From: Candidatus Melainabacteria bacterium
GTDB taxonomy: Bacteria > Cyanobacteriota > Vampirovibrionia > Obscuribacterales > Obscuribacteraceae
NCBI GenBank assembly: GCA_003963305.1
Contig: RXJR01000011.1
Location: 17,152 to 81,151, forward strand
Reading direction: 5' to 3'
DNA: 64,000 bases
Position numbers and translations under genes: made by a program. Position 1 is the stretch's first letter. The number at the start of each line of letters is the position of its first letter. The notes under the pieces were generated by a model, which did no database searches, was not told the origin of the DNA, and was given only the letters and a program-made list of their open reading frames with translations. Of this stretch, positions 47,830 to 56,750 are shown piece after piece.

Positions 47830-49419
47830 TCAGCAAACCTTCTTCTCGCGTTGCAGAGCAGTGGCTTGCTCTCGGTAGCTTACGGCGAGAGCATTTTTTA
47901 CCTGCCTGGCGGTTTGGAAGCGAGCCTCAGGCATCTTCTGCAAAAGTGCAAAGACAATGTGCTCTAAAGCTTTTGGCACTCGGCGGTCCGGGCAAGCTTG
48001 TTCAAATCGCGGCGGCATTTCCTGAAGATGCCTGGCGATACACTCCATGGCGCAAGAGCCTCCTGCGGCTTGCTGCCCTGTCAAAGCCTCATACATGACG
48101 CACCCAAGCGAATAAAGATCGCTGCGTGCATCCAGCTTGCCGCCGCGACATTGTTCGGGACTCATATAGGCGGGACTGCCGGATACTTCGAAACTGTCAG
48201 TCAGTTGAGCCTGAATGCTGGATTGCGGCGGGGGCAGAATCTTAGCCAGACCAAAGTCGATCAATTTGACTGTATCAAAACCGATACTGTTGGGGAGAAG
48301 CACAATGTTACTCGGTTTGATATCGCAGTGAATGATGTCTTTGGCGTGAGCAGCGATGAGTGCGTCGCAAACCTGCTCGAAAATGCTGTAAAAGCGATCT
48401 ATGCTCAGATGTCGATCTCGCCGCAAAATACTTTCGAAGGAAACCCCTTCAATGTAATCCATTACAAGAAAAGACTGCCCCTCTCTTGTGACACCGAAGT
48501 CGAGAATCTGCACAGTGTTCTGGTGAACCAGAGCTGACGCTGCTTTTGCTTCTTCCTGAAACAGGCGAACAACGCGGCGATCCGAGGCAAGCTGAGGCAG
48601 CAAAACTTTGATTGCCACTACTCTGTCTGTGTGCAGATGCAAAGCTTTATAGATGCGTCCCATGCCACCCCGCCCAATCTGGGCTTTAATCAAATACTTA
48701 TCGGCGAAAGTATCACCGATCGAAAGAACAGCAGGCTGATCGCCATCGAAGATTACGTCACCAAGCTTAGCGGCGTACTGCTGGCGTAACTTCATTCCGC
48801 TTTGAACCGGAGCATCCGCAAGAAACAAAATCTCGAGCACTTCACGCATCTTCATTCTTAAGACATCGATATGCCAACCCATTTCGACGGCTATTTCTTC
48901 GTTCGTCAAGCCCTGCTCCATGTAGCAAAGCAGATCGAGATTTTCTGCCGTCAATCTGGGCGGCTCCTGAGGTTTTTTTACAGCATTGACTTGCTGCGTC
49001 TTCAAAAGACGCTCTGCGATGCGGCGATCAAGCCAGGTGCCACCATCGTGCACGGTTCGTATCGCGTCAGCCAGTTGAGCGGTCGGAACGTCCTTGAGGC
49101 AATAACCATCAGCTCCAAATCCCATTGATGCAAGAATGTCGTCATCACCATCATGAGAAGTGAGCATAATCAACCGAGTCAAAGGCAGATGTGATTTGAT
49201 CTGAAAACCAGCTTCGATGCCGTTTGTACCAGGCAAACCAATATCCATGAGAATGACATCTGGTTTCAATTCAAGGGACTTTGTGATCGCCGCCGTGCCG
49301 TCTTCGACTTCACCGACGATGGCAAAGTTCGGCACTTTCTCAAGGAAGAGTCGCAGTCCCAGTCGAACAATTTGATGATCTTCTACGATCAAAATTCTGA
49401 TCACGCCTACATTGCTCAT
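47830..49419 (-). CDS. Response regulator fused to a Ser/Thr protein kinase
   Basis: A 529-residue fusion. Residues 1-125 are a receiver with acidic pair Glu13/Asp14 and phospho-acceptor Asp59 (VILMDIGLPG) and Lys in CLKDV. Residues about 160-210 look like a weakened LuxR/FixJ HTH (LTAENLDLL...GLTNEEIAVEMGW). Residues about 255-510 are a Ser/Thr kinase with Gly loop GRGGMGRIY, VAIKVL, HCDIKPSN in place of HRD, intact DFG and SPEQ. The HCD change is typical of kinases without activation-loop control. A His kinase gene lies 76 bases upstream. The ATG at 49419 has GGAG upstream. Confidence 0.85.
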   Translation of the reverse strand: MSNVGVIRILIVEDHQIVRLGLRLFLEKVPNFAIVGEVEDGTAAITKSLELKPDVILMDIGLPGTNGIEAGFQIKSHLPLTRLIMLTSHDGDDDILASMGFGADGYCLKDVPTAQLADAIRTVHDGGTWLDRRIAERLLKTQQVNAVKKPQEPPRLTAENLDLLCYMEQGLTNEEIAVEMGWHIDVLRMKMREVLEILFLADAPVQSGMKLRQQYAAKLGDVIFDGDQPAVLSIGDTFADKYLIKAQIGRGGMGRIYKALHLHTDRVVAIKVLLPQLASDRRVVRLFQEEAKAASALVHQNTVQILDFGVTREGQSFLVMDYIEGVSFESILRRDRHLSIDRFYSIFEQVCDALIAAHAKDIIHCDIKPSNIVLLPNSIGFDTVKLIDFGLAKILPPPQSSIQAQLTDSFEVSGSPAYMSPEQCRGGKLDARSDLYSLGCVMYEALTGQQAAGGSCAMECIARHLQEMPPRFEQACPDRRVPKALEHIVFALLQKMPEARFQTARQVKNALAVSYREQATALQREKKVC

Positions 49420-49495
49420 GCCTGGCTCTCCACGAATAAGGTAATAAAGCCGCGTGCTCAACCATCATCGCGATGACAGAGTTGCTAACTGGAAC

Positions 49496-50671
49496 TCAAC
49501 GATTTGATCTTTCAGGAAGGTTTCTGTTGCGAGACTGTTTCAAGCTCTGCGCAGTGCTCTTTGGGTCACCCGGCTCCCGTGGCAAAGTGATCCTGATGGT
49601 CGTACCTTCGTTCACTTTACTGAGACAAGCTATGTTTCCGTTCTGCTCTTCTACAAAACGCCTACAGAGATCTAATCCGATACCAAAACCATCAGGTTGA
49701 TAGCGCCGGGGCTTCTCGGCACATTGCAAAAAAATGGAATCGAGCAGTTCAGGTTCTACACCAATGCCGGTATCAGTTACCGAAAGAACAGACTGGTTAG
49801 ACAAGTTTTCGAATTTTATCGTCACGCATCCCCCAGAGGGAGTAAACTTAACTGCATTGCTCAAGAGATTCAGCATCACTTTCCGCATTGCAAGCGGGTC
49901 AGCGTAGAGCACATCTTCTGTCGAAAATGATTTTACAAATCGAATTTTCTTAGCCGCCGCCTCCGCCACAATTTCATGCAGAGAGTCGGAGACCAATCTT
50001 CCAACGTTCACATCGGTTTGCACAAAAGTATCAAAACCATTTTTAAATCGATAAAGATCGAGCACGTTATTAATCGTGCGCAAGAGAGTCTGATTACTCA
50101 GACAAATCTGCTTGAGCAAATTGCGCACGTCATCGGGAACGGTTTCAGTTTCAATCAGAATAGATAAAATGCGTTGAGCACCGACGATTGGAATGCTCAG
50201 CTTATGAGCCAGCATAGCGATAAAGTGCTCTCGCTCTTCCATCAAACGCAGTTGCATAACAGCGCGATCGGCTCTGCATCTTTCAATCGCGTACTGGATC
50301 ACACGCACCAGTGATTCGGAGGTGGCACGGCCCTTGACGAGAATATCTTGGGCGCCGTTTTGCATGGTCTCAATCGCCACTTTATTGTCTATTGAAGCGG
50401 TAAGAACCACGACAGGAATGGTTTGCCGACATTCTCGAATTCTGCGCAGCGTCTCTATACCGTTGCTGTCGGGAAGTTCGAGATTAAAAAGGACGGCATC
50501 AAAGCTATGATCAGCCAGCTCACGCAATGCGGCGTCGAGATTAGTGACCCACACGATACCGATTTTACTGAAAGCAGATTGGTCTTCTGCGAGCAGATTA
50601 AGCAGATGATTAGCATCAGCTCGATCGTTTTCAATCAGCAGCACTTGAACTGACGCATTAGGATTCGTCAT
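49496..50671 (-). CDS. Sensor histidine kinase with degenerate N-terminal receiver
   Basis: A 391-residue soluble kinase. Residues 1-125 are a receiver-like domain in which the phospho-acceptor Asp is Asn62 (VLFNLELPD) and the acidic pocket is partly lost. Residues about 145-215 are a HisKA dimerisation domain with His155, followed by Lys instead of the usual Glu/Asp (AHKLSIP). Residues about 250-370 are a HATPase with N-box NLLSNAVKF, DTGIGV and GFGIGL. The receiver is probably a pseudo-receiver for ligand or protein binding. It is likely the partner of the receiver-kinase fusion just downstream. There is no membrane segment. Confidence 0.85.
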   Translation of the reverse strand: MTNPNASVQVLLIENDRADANHLLNLLAEDQSAFSKIGIVWVTNLDAALRELADHSFDAVLFNLELPDSNGIETLRRIRECRQTIPVVVLTASIDNKVAIETMQNGAQDILVKGRATSESLVRVIQYAIERCRADRAVMQLRLMEEREHFIAMLAHKLSIPIVGAQRILSILIETETVPDDVRNLLKQICLSNQTLLRTINNVLDLYRFKNGFDTFVQTDVNVGRLVSDSLHEIVAEAAAKKIRFVKSFSTEDVLYADPLAMRKVMLNLLSNAVKFTPSGGCVTIKFENLSNQSVLSVTDTGIGVEPELLDSIFLQCAEKPRRYQPDGFGIGLDLCRRFVEEQNGNIACLSKVNEGTTIRITLPREPGDPKSTAQSLKQSRNRNLPERSNR

Positions 50672-50828
50672 TGCTTACCTTCGTAATCTGTCAGGGTCAC
50701 TTGTACGAGTATAGATGGACAAATCAACCATATCGTCACCACGGCGGGTGATTTTGGCATCACCCATAGGCACGGTCTGATTTGTACTCCTGACCACACT
50801 CAGGTTTCAAACTGCTCGTCTGAGTAAT

Positions 50829-51254
50829 TTAGCTGTTTTGCTCGGCGATATCAGACACGACAGGGATTTGCAGACGACGCCCCTTATAAGCGCAGTACAT
50901 AAGGTAAATATTGCCGCCGAAATAAACAAGCGAAACCAACAGCCCCAATAAAGCAGGGATGAATCCGAGGAAACCCAAAAACGGAATCACGCCAAGCGTA
51001 AAGGCAACCATGGTCAAAACAAGGTGAATTCCAACAAAGCCCACATTGAGAACAAGACTTTGAACGGCGTGACGGCGCAGATACTTGTTGCTCTTAGGTT
51101 CAGTGACCAACCAGACGATCGAAAAAATAATATTTGCTCCGATCAATGGAACATAAGCCAGGGCAGAGGCGATATTGTTATCCATATCAAACAGCTTTGT
51201 TTTGACCAGTAATTCATTGCCGGTTGACGAGCGCGTTGAAGGCAAATCGTCCAT
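50829..51254 (-). CDS. DUF4870-like membrane protein
   Basis: A 141-residue protein with four hydrophobic segments. The pattern ALAYVPLIGANIIFSIVWLV, an Arg-Arg-His-Ala-Val-Gln turn and LGVIPFLGFLGFIPALLGLLV recall DUF4870 membrane proteins, whose function is unknown. It starts 4 bases after the stop of the following minus-strand gene (51259), so the two form an operon. Confidence 0.7.
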   Translation of the reverse strand: MDDLPSTRSSTGNELLVKTKLFDMDNNIASALAYVPLIGANIIFSIVWLVTEPKSNKYLRRHAVQSLVLNVGFVGIHLVLTMVAFTLGVIPFLGFLGFIPALLGLLVSLVYFGGNIYLMYCAYKGRRLQIPVVSDIAEQNS

Positions 51255-51258
51255 GTTT

Positions 51259-51783
51259 CTACTCCGTTTTAGTGACGGCGTCTATTGTAGTACTTTTGGA
51301 ACTGCCAATTCGCAAAAAATGATCTGCCTGGCTGTTTAAAATCAGGTCTGGTTTATAGGCTCGAATCAATTCAATCATGGTTTTGATGGCGTTTTTATCG
51401 AAAACATTGACGTTGGCTTCTGCGCATACTTTATCGTCAAATTCCACGAAGCGCAGGAGTATGGAGCGCCCAGGAGCATATTCGGAAACGTTCTTGTAGG
51501 TTGTCGCCAACTCGAGCTTTCTGAAGCTGTTAAAACTTATTGCCCACGCCTCTTGCCCGGGGTAGAGGAAAACAACACGATCAGTGAAGACCTGAATAGT
51601 TTGCGAGGATTGCCGGAATGAAATTACCAGAAAGATAGTCAGCAAAAATATTCCCAGGCAGCTGATCATAGCCTGATGTCCGACGACCCCAGCCAGTGCT
51701 ACAACACCGCCAAATGCGATCATGCCTCTGCATACCCAGATGACAGAGGCGTCCGGCTTGAAGACTTTGACCAGTTCACCCAT
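51259..51783 (-). CDS. Membrane protein with PH-like domain
   Basis: A 174-residue protein. Two membrane segments at about residues 15-57 are followed by a beta-rich region (IQVFTDRVVFLYPGQEAWAISFNSFRKLELA) that resembles bacterial PH domains, and a helical C-terminus. The family assignment is tentative. It is first in an operon with the DUF4870-like gene. Confidence 0.6.
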   Translation of the reverse strand: MGELVKVFKPDASVIWVCRGMIAFGGVVALAGVVGHQAMISCLGIFLLTIFLVISFRQSSQTIQVFTDRVVFLYPGQEAWAISFNSFRKLELATTYKNVSEYAPGRSILLRFVEFDDKVCAEANVNVFDKNAIKTMIELIRAYKPDLILNSQADHFLRIGSSKSTTIDAVTKTE

Positions 51784-51917
51784 GCTATGACCGCTCCTGA
51801 CCCACTATCAGTTTAAACGAAAACCGCCGCGTGGACCACCGGTTGCAAATTACACCATATACAGTGGCAAATCGACACATGCAAACCGAACACAGTGCAT
51901 CGACAGCTGCACGAATA

Positions 51918-52036
51918 CAAAAGCACGTCCCCAAAAGCACATCCCCAAAAGCGCATCCACAAAGGCTCGTCCACAAGAGCACATCCACAAAGGCTCCTCC
52001 ACAAGAGCACTTCGACAAAGCACATCCACAACAGCG
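51918..52036. repeat. 14-bp minisatellite, about 8.5 copies
   Basis: Imperfect tandem units of the type CAAAAGCACATCCC, 14 bases each; the eighth has 13. Variants alternate AGCACATCC and GGCTCGTCC, suggesting higher-order copying of pairs. A 14-base period is not a multiple of three, so all frames stay open by accident. It fills much of the gap between the PH-like gene and the aldo-keto reductase; the rest of that gap shows nothing else. Confidence 0.88.
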
Positions 52037-52198
52037 AATTGCCCGTTCTATCGCTTCCTTACTCAGCCACAGTTATCTTGTATTACAAAGCAGGTTCCCA
52101 CGTTCAACCCTCCTGGCGGTCTATAGTATAATCCGTGCCCAATCACCGAATCAGTCACGCTCAGCGGCGTATCGAATGCAGCAATGGGGATAAGAAAC

Positions 52199-53191
52199 AT
52201 GCAATACAGGAAGCTCGGATCATCCAATATCAACGCATCAGTCATCACATATGGTGCGTGGGCAATCGGCGGAACGATGTGGGGCGGCACCGACGAAAAT
52301 GCGTCCATCGCTTCGATTCATGCAGCTTTCGACGCCGGCGTAACAACGATAGACACTGCTCCCATCTACGGTTACGGCTACAGCGAGGAACTGGTAGCAA
52401 AGGCTATCGGCAACCGTCGCGACAAAGTGCAGATTTTGACCAAGTTCGGCTTGCGCTGGGATTGCGAAGACGGAAACCACTTTTTCGATTTAGACGAGCA
52501 GGGCAAGAAAGTAAAAATCTACAAAAACGCCAGAAAACAGAGCATTTTGAAAGAGTGCGAAGATAGCTTGAAGCGGTTAAAAACCGACTACATCGACTTA
52601 TATCAGTGTCATTGGCGAGACACCAGCACTCCGCTGGAAGAGACGATGGATGCTTGCGCTCAGTTGCTGAAAGAAGGCAAGGTACGCGCCATCGGGGTGA
52701 GCAATTTTACAGCCGAGGACATAGAGATCTGCAATCGCATCGTGCCAATTGCCTCCAATCAACCGCCTTACAGTATGGTTTTGCGCGACATAGAAAAGGA
52801 CGTCTTGCCTTATTGTCGCGAGCACAACATAGCGACAATAGTCTACAGCCCGCTGCAACGGGGCTTGCTGACAGGCAAATTCAAACCGGATCACAAATTT
52901 GCAGCAGGTGACCATCGCGCCTCCACAGCACAATTCCAACCTCAATTCATCGAACGAGTAAACAAATTTCTAGTTGAACTCAAGCCAATTGCAGCGAGGC
53001 ACAACACCAGCACAGGCAACGTCGTCTTGAATTGGACGATTCAACAACCAGGAATAACCATCGCTCTCGTGGGAGCACGTGACGCGGCCCAGGCAATCGA
53101 AAACGCAAAAGCAGCTGAATTTTCCCTGACGGCTGAGGAACTCGGAACCATTGACAAACTACTGGAGCAATTCACAAAAGTGCAGGCTTGA
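52199..53191 (+). CDS. Aldo/keto reductase
   Basis: A 330-residue NADPH-dependent TIM-barrel oxidoreductase. The catalytic tetrad is visible as Asp52, Tyr57, Lys82 and His138. IGVSNFTAEDIE and VYSPLQRGLLTGKF are typical loops, and the late SxxxGAR-like IALVGARDAAQAIENA binds the cofactor phosphate. The substrate cannot be told. The ATG at 52199 follows GGGGAT; an earlier in-frame ATG has no ribosome site. Confidence 0.9.
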   Translation: MQYRKLGSSNINASVITYGAWAIGGTMWGGTDENASIASIHAAFDAGVTTIDTAPIYGYGYSEELVAKAIGNRRDKVQILTKFGLRWDCEDGNHFFDLDEQGKKVKIYKNARKQSILKECEDSLKRLKTDYIDLYQCHWRDTSTPLEETMDACAQLLKEGKVRAIGVSNFTAEDIEICNRIVPIASNQPPYSMVLRDIEKDVLPYCREHNIATIVYSPLQRGLLTGKFKPDHKFAAGDHRASTAQFQPQFIERVNKFLVELKPIAARHNTSTGNVVLNWTIQQPGITIALVGARDAAQAIENAKAAEFSLTAEELGTIDKLLEQFTKVQA

Positions 53192-53304
53192 TGTCAAAAG
53201 GCGGCACACCTGACCGGTATTCCACATTTCTGCGTTAACTATTGCCCCAGCCTGTTTAAGTTTGCTGCCCAAGTTGGTAGAACTAATAAGAGGGATTTTT
53301 CGTC

Positions 53305-54180
53305 TTGGGGGGCGAATTGGGTTTGGCACAGGCGTCGTTAATCGGATGCACCATTGCAGACCGCTACATAATCGAAGACGAGATTGGAGCGGGCGCGCTT
53401 GGCAAGGTCTATCGAGCCAGACACAAGGCGCTCGAACGTCTTGTGGCGGTCAAAGTCTTATTTGAAGACCTCAAGGGCAATGAAAACAGCTTCCTGCGAT
53501 TTCAGCGCGAAGCCCAAGCAGCGAGTTCTCTCAACCATCCAAATATAGTCACGATTTTCGATTTCGGGTTACAAGACAACACCTATCCCTTCCTTGTGAT
53601 GGACTATTTGCAAGGAGACAACCTCAAAGACGTGATTGCAAAGCGTGGAAGGTTGCCGCTGTATCGAGCCTTTCCCATTCTTATTCAAACAGCCGAAGCA
53701 CTTGCTCATGCGCACAGCCGCGGCATCTTGCATCGGGATATAAAACCGGACAACATCATTTTGCTGCGCAACGACCTGGTCAAAATAGTCGATTTTGGTA
53801 TAGCCAAGCGCATCAATGAGCGCCGCAACGACAAACTGACGATGGACGGACAGGTGGTCGGAACGCCGGCTTTCATGAGCCCTGAACAGGTCCTCAACGC
53901 CAATCTCGATGCTCGGTCCGACATATATTCATTCGGCGTACTGACATTCAATCTGGTCACAGGAGTCTTGCCCATCATCGGCAGAACACCAGTCGAGACA
54001 ATGAGTGGACACGTCAGCAACGAACCTCTGACGCTCACGGCAGCTTGCCCCGGCGTTTCCTTCCCTCAAAGTTTGCAAGATTTGATCAGAAAAATGATGA
54101 AGAAGTATCCCGACGAGCGATACAGATCGATGGACGATGTAAAAGCTGAACTGGAATGGCTTGCTAAAGCTTATAAGTAG
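53305..54180 (+). CDS. Soluble Ser/Thr protein kinase
   Basis: A 291-residue kinase domain almost alone. It has the Gly loop GAGALGKVY, VAVKVL, HRDIKPDNI, DFGIAK and SPEQVLNANLDARSDIYSFGV, all intact. It has no membrane segment or sensor domain, so it must be recruited or activated by another protein. The TTG start has AGAGGGA 9 bases upstream. It is the third Ser/Thr kinase in 18 kb. Confidence 0.88.
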   Translation: MGGELGLAQASLIGCTIADRYIIEDEIGAGALGKVYRARHKALERLVAVKVLFEDLKGNENSFLRFQREAQAASSLNHPNIVTIFDFGLQDNTYPFLVMDYLQGDNLKDVIAKRGRLPLYRAFPILIQTAEALAHAHSRGILHRDIKPDNIILLRNDLVKIVDFGIAKRINERRNDKLTMDGQVVGTPAFMSPEQVLNANLDARSDIYSFGVLTFNLVTGVLPIIGRTPVETMSGHVSNEPLTLTAACPGVSFPQSLQDLIRKMMKKYPDERYRSMDDVKAELEWLAKAYK

Positions 54181-54218
54181 CGAAAATTCGACCAGTCTAA
54201 TATCATTGAGCCGTCAGC

Positions 54219-55127
54219 GTGACAAAGGCTCCAATGCGCATCGGTCAATTTCTGATACTAACAATCTCGTGCCTGGCGCTTCTCAGCTCGTGCAGCGTGG
54301 AGGCAAATGACAGAGTCATAGCGCCTTTTTCCATGAAAACAGTCTCGTATGTGCCTAAGCTGCACGACGAGGCGCACCTGATGGACTTATACATACCAGC
54401 GAAAGCGGTTAAACCGATGCCCGTGATCCTCTGGATCCACGGTGGTGCCTGGCTGATGGGCAATAAAGAAGATACGCCGGCCTTGTTTTTCATGAAGTCC
54501 GGATACGCAGTTGCCAGTATCAACTACAGATTCAGCACCGCAGCAATCTTCCCCGCCCAGATTGAAGACGCAAAAGCGGCAGTACGATGGTTGCGCGCCA
54601 ACGCCGATAAATATCATCTCGATCCCGACCGCATAGCAGCTTTCGGCAATTCTGCAGGGGGTCATCTGGCCGCCTTGCTAGGCACCACAGGTGATGTCAA
54701 ACCGCTGGAAGGTAATTTAGGCAATGCCAACCAGAGCAGCAAGGTGCAGGCGGTTGTAGACTGGTGCGGTCCAAGCGATTTTATTAGCATTGAAGAACAA
54801 GGTGATGCCAACAACCAGCTCCGCCCTGGCGATCCCAAAGGTCCAGTAGCCAAACTATTCGGCGGCTTACCCAGCAAAAAACCTGAGCTGGCAGCATCAG
54901 CCAGCCCGATGACTTTTGTCAGCAATGACGACCCGCCCTTCCTGATCATGCACGGAGATCACGACAATGTCGTACCGATCAAACAGAGTTCCGATTTCTA
55001 CGAAGTTTTGAAAGCGGCAAAAGTGAAAGTCGTTTATCACGTCGTCAAAAATGGGGGGCACAATTTCTTTTCCCCAGAGAATCTCCAGATCGTGGAAAAC
55101 TGGCTGAAACTGAATCTGCGCAAATAG
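54219..55127 (+). CDS. Exported alpha/beta hydrolase (BD-FAE-like)
   Basis: A 302-residue esterase-type hydrolase. The oxyanion motif HGGAW and nucleophile elbow GNSAGGH are present, with Asp in GDHDNVVP and His in GGHNFF completing the triad. The N-terminus has a hydrophobic stretch and LSSC, so it could be a lipoprotein or a cleaved protein. The substrate is unknown; relatives include feruloyl and acetyl esterases. The start is GTG 54219 or ATG 54234. Confidence 0.83.
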   Translation: MTKAPMRIGQFLILTISCLALLSSCSVEANDRVIAPFSMKTVSYVPKLHDEAHLMDLYIPAKAVKPMPVILWIHGGAWLMGNKEDTPALFFMKSGYAVASINYRFSTAAIFPAQIEDAKAAVRWLRANADKYHLDPDRIAAFGNSAGGHLAALLGTTGDVKPLEGNLGNANQSSKVQAVVDWCGPSDFISIEEQGDANNQLRPGDPKGPVAKLFGGLPSKKPELAASASPMTFVSNDDPPFLIMHGDHDNVVPIKQSSDFYEVLKAAKVKVVYHVVKNGGHNFFSPENLQIVENWLKLNLRK

Positions 55128-55184
55128 AAACTTTCTGCTCATCTGTTGCGTCATCAGAGCGATTGCTCAATGAGGACAGAGTTT

Positions 55185-55490
55185 ATGAAGAACGCCAACG
55201 ACGCGCAACCGGACCGGCAAATCGAACTGCCGGTAGAAGACGGGCTGACCAACATAAAGAGCGTTTCGCAACGTGCCGATGAGCTCTTACTGGCAGAGAA
55301 ATTTGCCGAAGCAGAACAGCTGTATCGTGAGTTATGCCTTGGTCTTGAGGTACTGCTGGGCGCAGCCCACCCGGACGTGGCTGAAGTACGACATAAATTG
55401 GCCGCCGCTCTCAGCGGTCAGGGCAAAACTGATGAAGCCGCCGCTCAAGAACAGAGCGCTCAGATCATCAAATCAGCTTTGAACCACTAG
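55185..55490 (+). CDS. Small TPR protein
   Basis: A 101-residue protein with one and a half TPR units (ADELLLAEKFAEAEQLYRELC, then HPDVAEVRHKLAAALSGQGKTDEAAAQE). The ATG at 55185 has GAGGA upstream. It is similar in style to the 47256 protein. It lies 57 bases after the hydrolase and may be co-transcribed with it. It is convergent with the next gene. Confidence 0.65.
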   Translation: MKNANDAQPDRQIELPVEDGLTNIKSVSQRADELLLAEKFAEAEQLYRELCLGLEVLLGAAHPDVAEVRHKLAAALSGQGKTDEAAAQEQSAQIIKSALNH

Positions 55491-55493
55491 AAT

Positions 55494-56750
55494 TTACTTA
55501 CTCTTGCTCAAGTGAATGACCTTGTTTGCTGAGTCAATTGAATATTGAAATTCGCGAAAGAAAGTCTGCCCCAGCAAGGGGTAAGGCGCGACAGACTTTC
55601 CACCGATAGCGCATGGCACATCTTTGACTTCAAGCGTCCCCAAACGCAAGGTGCCAATGGAACCCATTTGCGCGCTGGAGCCGCCTCCCACCCCCTGCAC
55701 CGGAATCACCTGGGCGTTAGGCGGAGGTGAAATTCCGACTTTAGCGGCTTGCTCAGAGGTGAAGAAACAGATACCAGCGCCAGTATCGAAAATCATCTTA
55801 CATGGCACGCCGTTTAACTTTGCTTCCACAACGATCATCGAAGTGGTGCCGGTGTAAGGAACGTTGTAGACATATGTTCCATTTGCACTGACCGTAGTTG
55901 AACCCTCTGGACCGAGAGGCGCTGGCTTGGCTGTTTTTGATGACGAAGCAGTCTCTGTCGACGCTCCGGACCCAATACGCTTGAAACCGATTGTGTTGTT
56001 AGCATCATCGATGCTGTACTCGAATCCGGAATAGAAATCACGCCCCAGTAATGCCACTACCTGCGGTACCTTCGTGACCCCAATTTTGAAATTCTTTCGT
56101 TCGATACGACCGACCTTGAGAGTGGAAGGCACACGCCACATCGGCTGCATACCTGCCTTACCGACTCCACCGCTCATGCCGTCGGGTGGACGATCGGGAA
56201 CGCTCATACCGAGTTCATTGAGCATGCCTTCACTGAAAAAACATGTATCCGCCCCTGTATCGAAAATCATTTTGACAGGATGTTGATTCAATTCCGCATC
56301 AATTAAAATGTGCGCGCCCTGTCGATGAAATGGAACCCATGTCTCGCGCGGCAAGTTCGCCACTTCCGGTGGTCCCGAAAGATTCTTGATGGCCAGCGCA
56401 CTCATTTTTCCAGCTTCACTGGTCGGCGCCAGCTTGACGATACTTTCATATAGATGTTTAGCTCGTTCATATTCGCGCATCTGCTGCGCCGTTAACGCGG
56501 CGTAATAAGCGATGTTCAAATCGCCTATCGGTCCCTGCAAACAGCGCTTAAAACAAGCGTTGGCGGCAGCATAATTGCGCTGCTTATAGTACGCCACTCC
56601 GTCGTCGCAATCAGACGCATAAGCTTGCGAAATAATTAGAGACTGGAAGAGCATGCAGCTTGCCACTGCCAATAGGAAACGATTCACAGCCGTTATCAAC
56701 CTCGCCATGCTGTTCTTAGGACCTGTTTTTGATATGTACCCAGGCATCAT
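55494..56750 (-). CDS. Exported protein with two retropepsin-like aspartic protease domains
   Basis: A 418-residue protein. A hydrophobic export segment (about residues 20-44, cut near AYA) precedes one or two TPR units (about 48-115). Two retropepsin-like domains follow, at about 140-257 and 300-416. Each has its own catalytic motif FDTGA (Asp164 and Asp322), a later LLGRDF or LLGQTFF motif and a final FEYSID or FQYSID strand. Retropepsins normally work as dimers of single domains; here both halves are in one chain, as in pepsins. The start overlaps the Sel1 gene by ATGA; a Met at residue 15 is an alternative. Confidence 0.85.
   Translation of the reverse strand: MMPGYISKTGPKNSMARLITAVNRFLLAVASCMLFQSLIISQAYASDCDDGVAYYKQRNYAAANACFKRCLQGPIGDLNIAYYAALTAQQMREYERAKHLYESIVKLAPTSEAGKMSALAIKNLSGPPEVANLPRETWVPFHRQGAHILIDAELNQHPVKMIFDTGADTCFFSEGMLNELGMSVPDRPPDGMSGGVGKAGMQPMWRVPSTLKVGRIERKNFKIGVTKVPQVVALLGRDFYSGFEYSIDDANNTIGFKRIGSGASTETASSSKTAKPAPLGPEGSTTVSANGTYVYNVPYTGTTSMIVVEAKLNGVPCKMIFDTGAGICFFTSEQAAKVGISPPPNAQVIPVQGVGGGSSAQMGSIGTLRLGTLEVKDVPCAIGGKSVAPYPLLGQTFFREFQYSIDSANKVIHLSKSK

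Noticed and set aside
51785-52193. Repetitive Ser/Thr/His or Cys-rich frames over the minisatellite
   Set aside because: A 14-base period opens every frame on both strands; there are no starts with ribosome sites.
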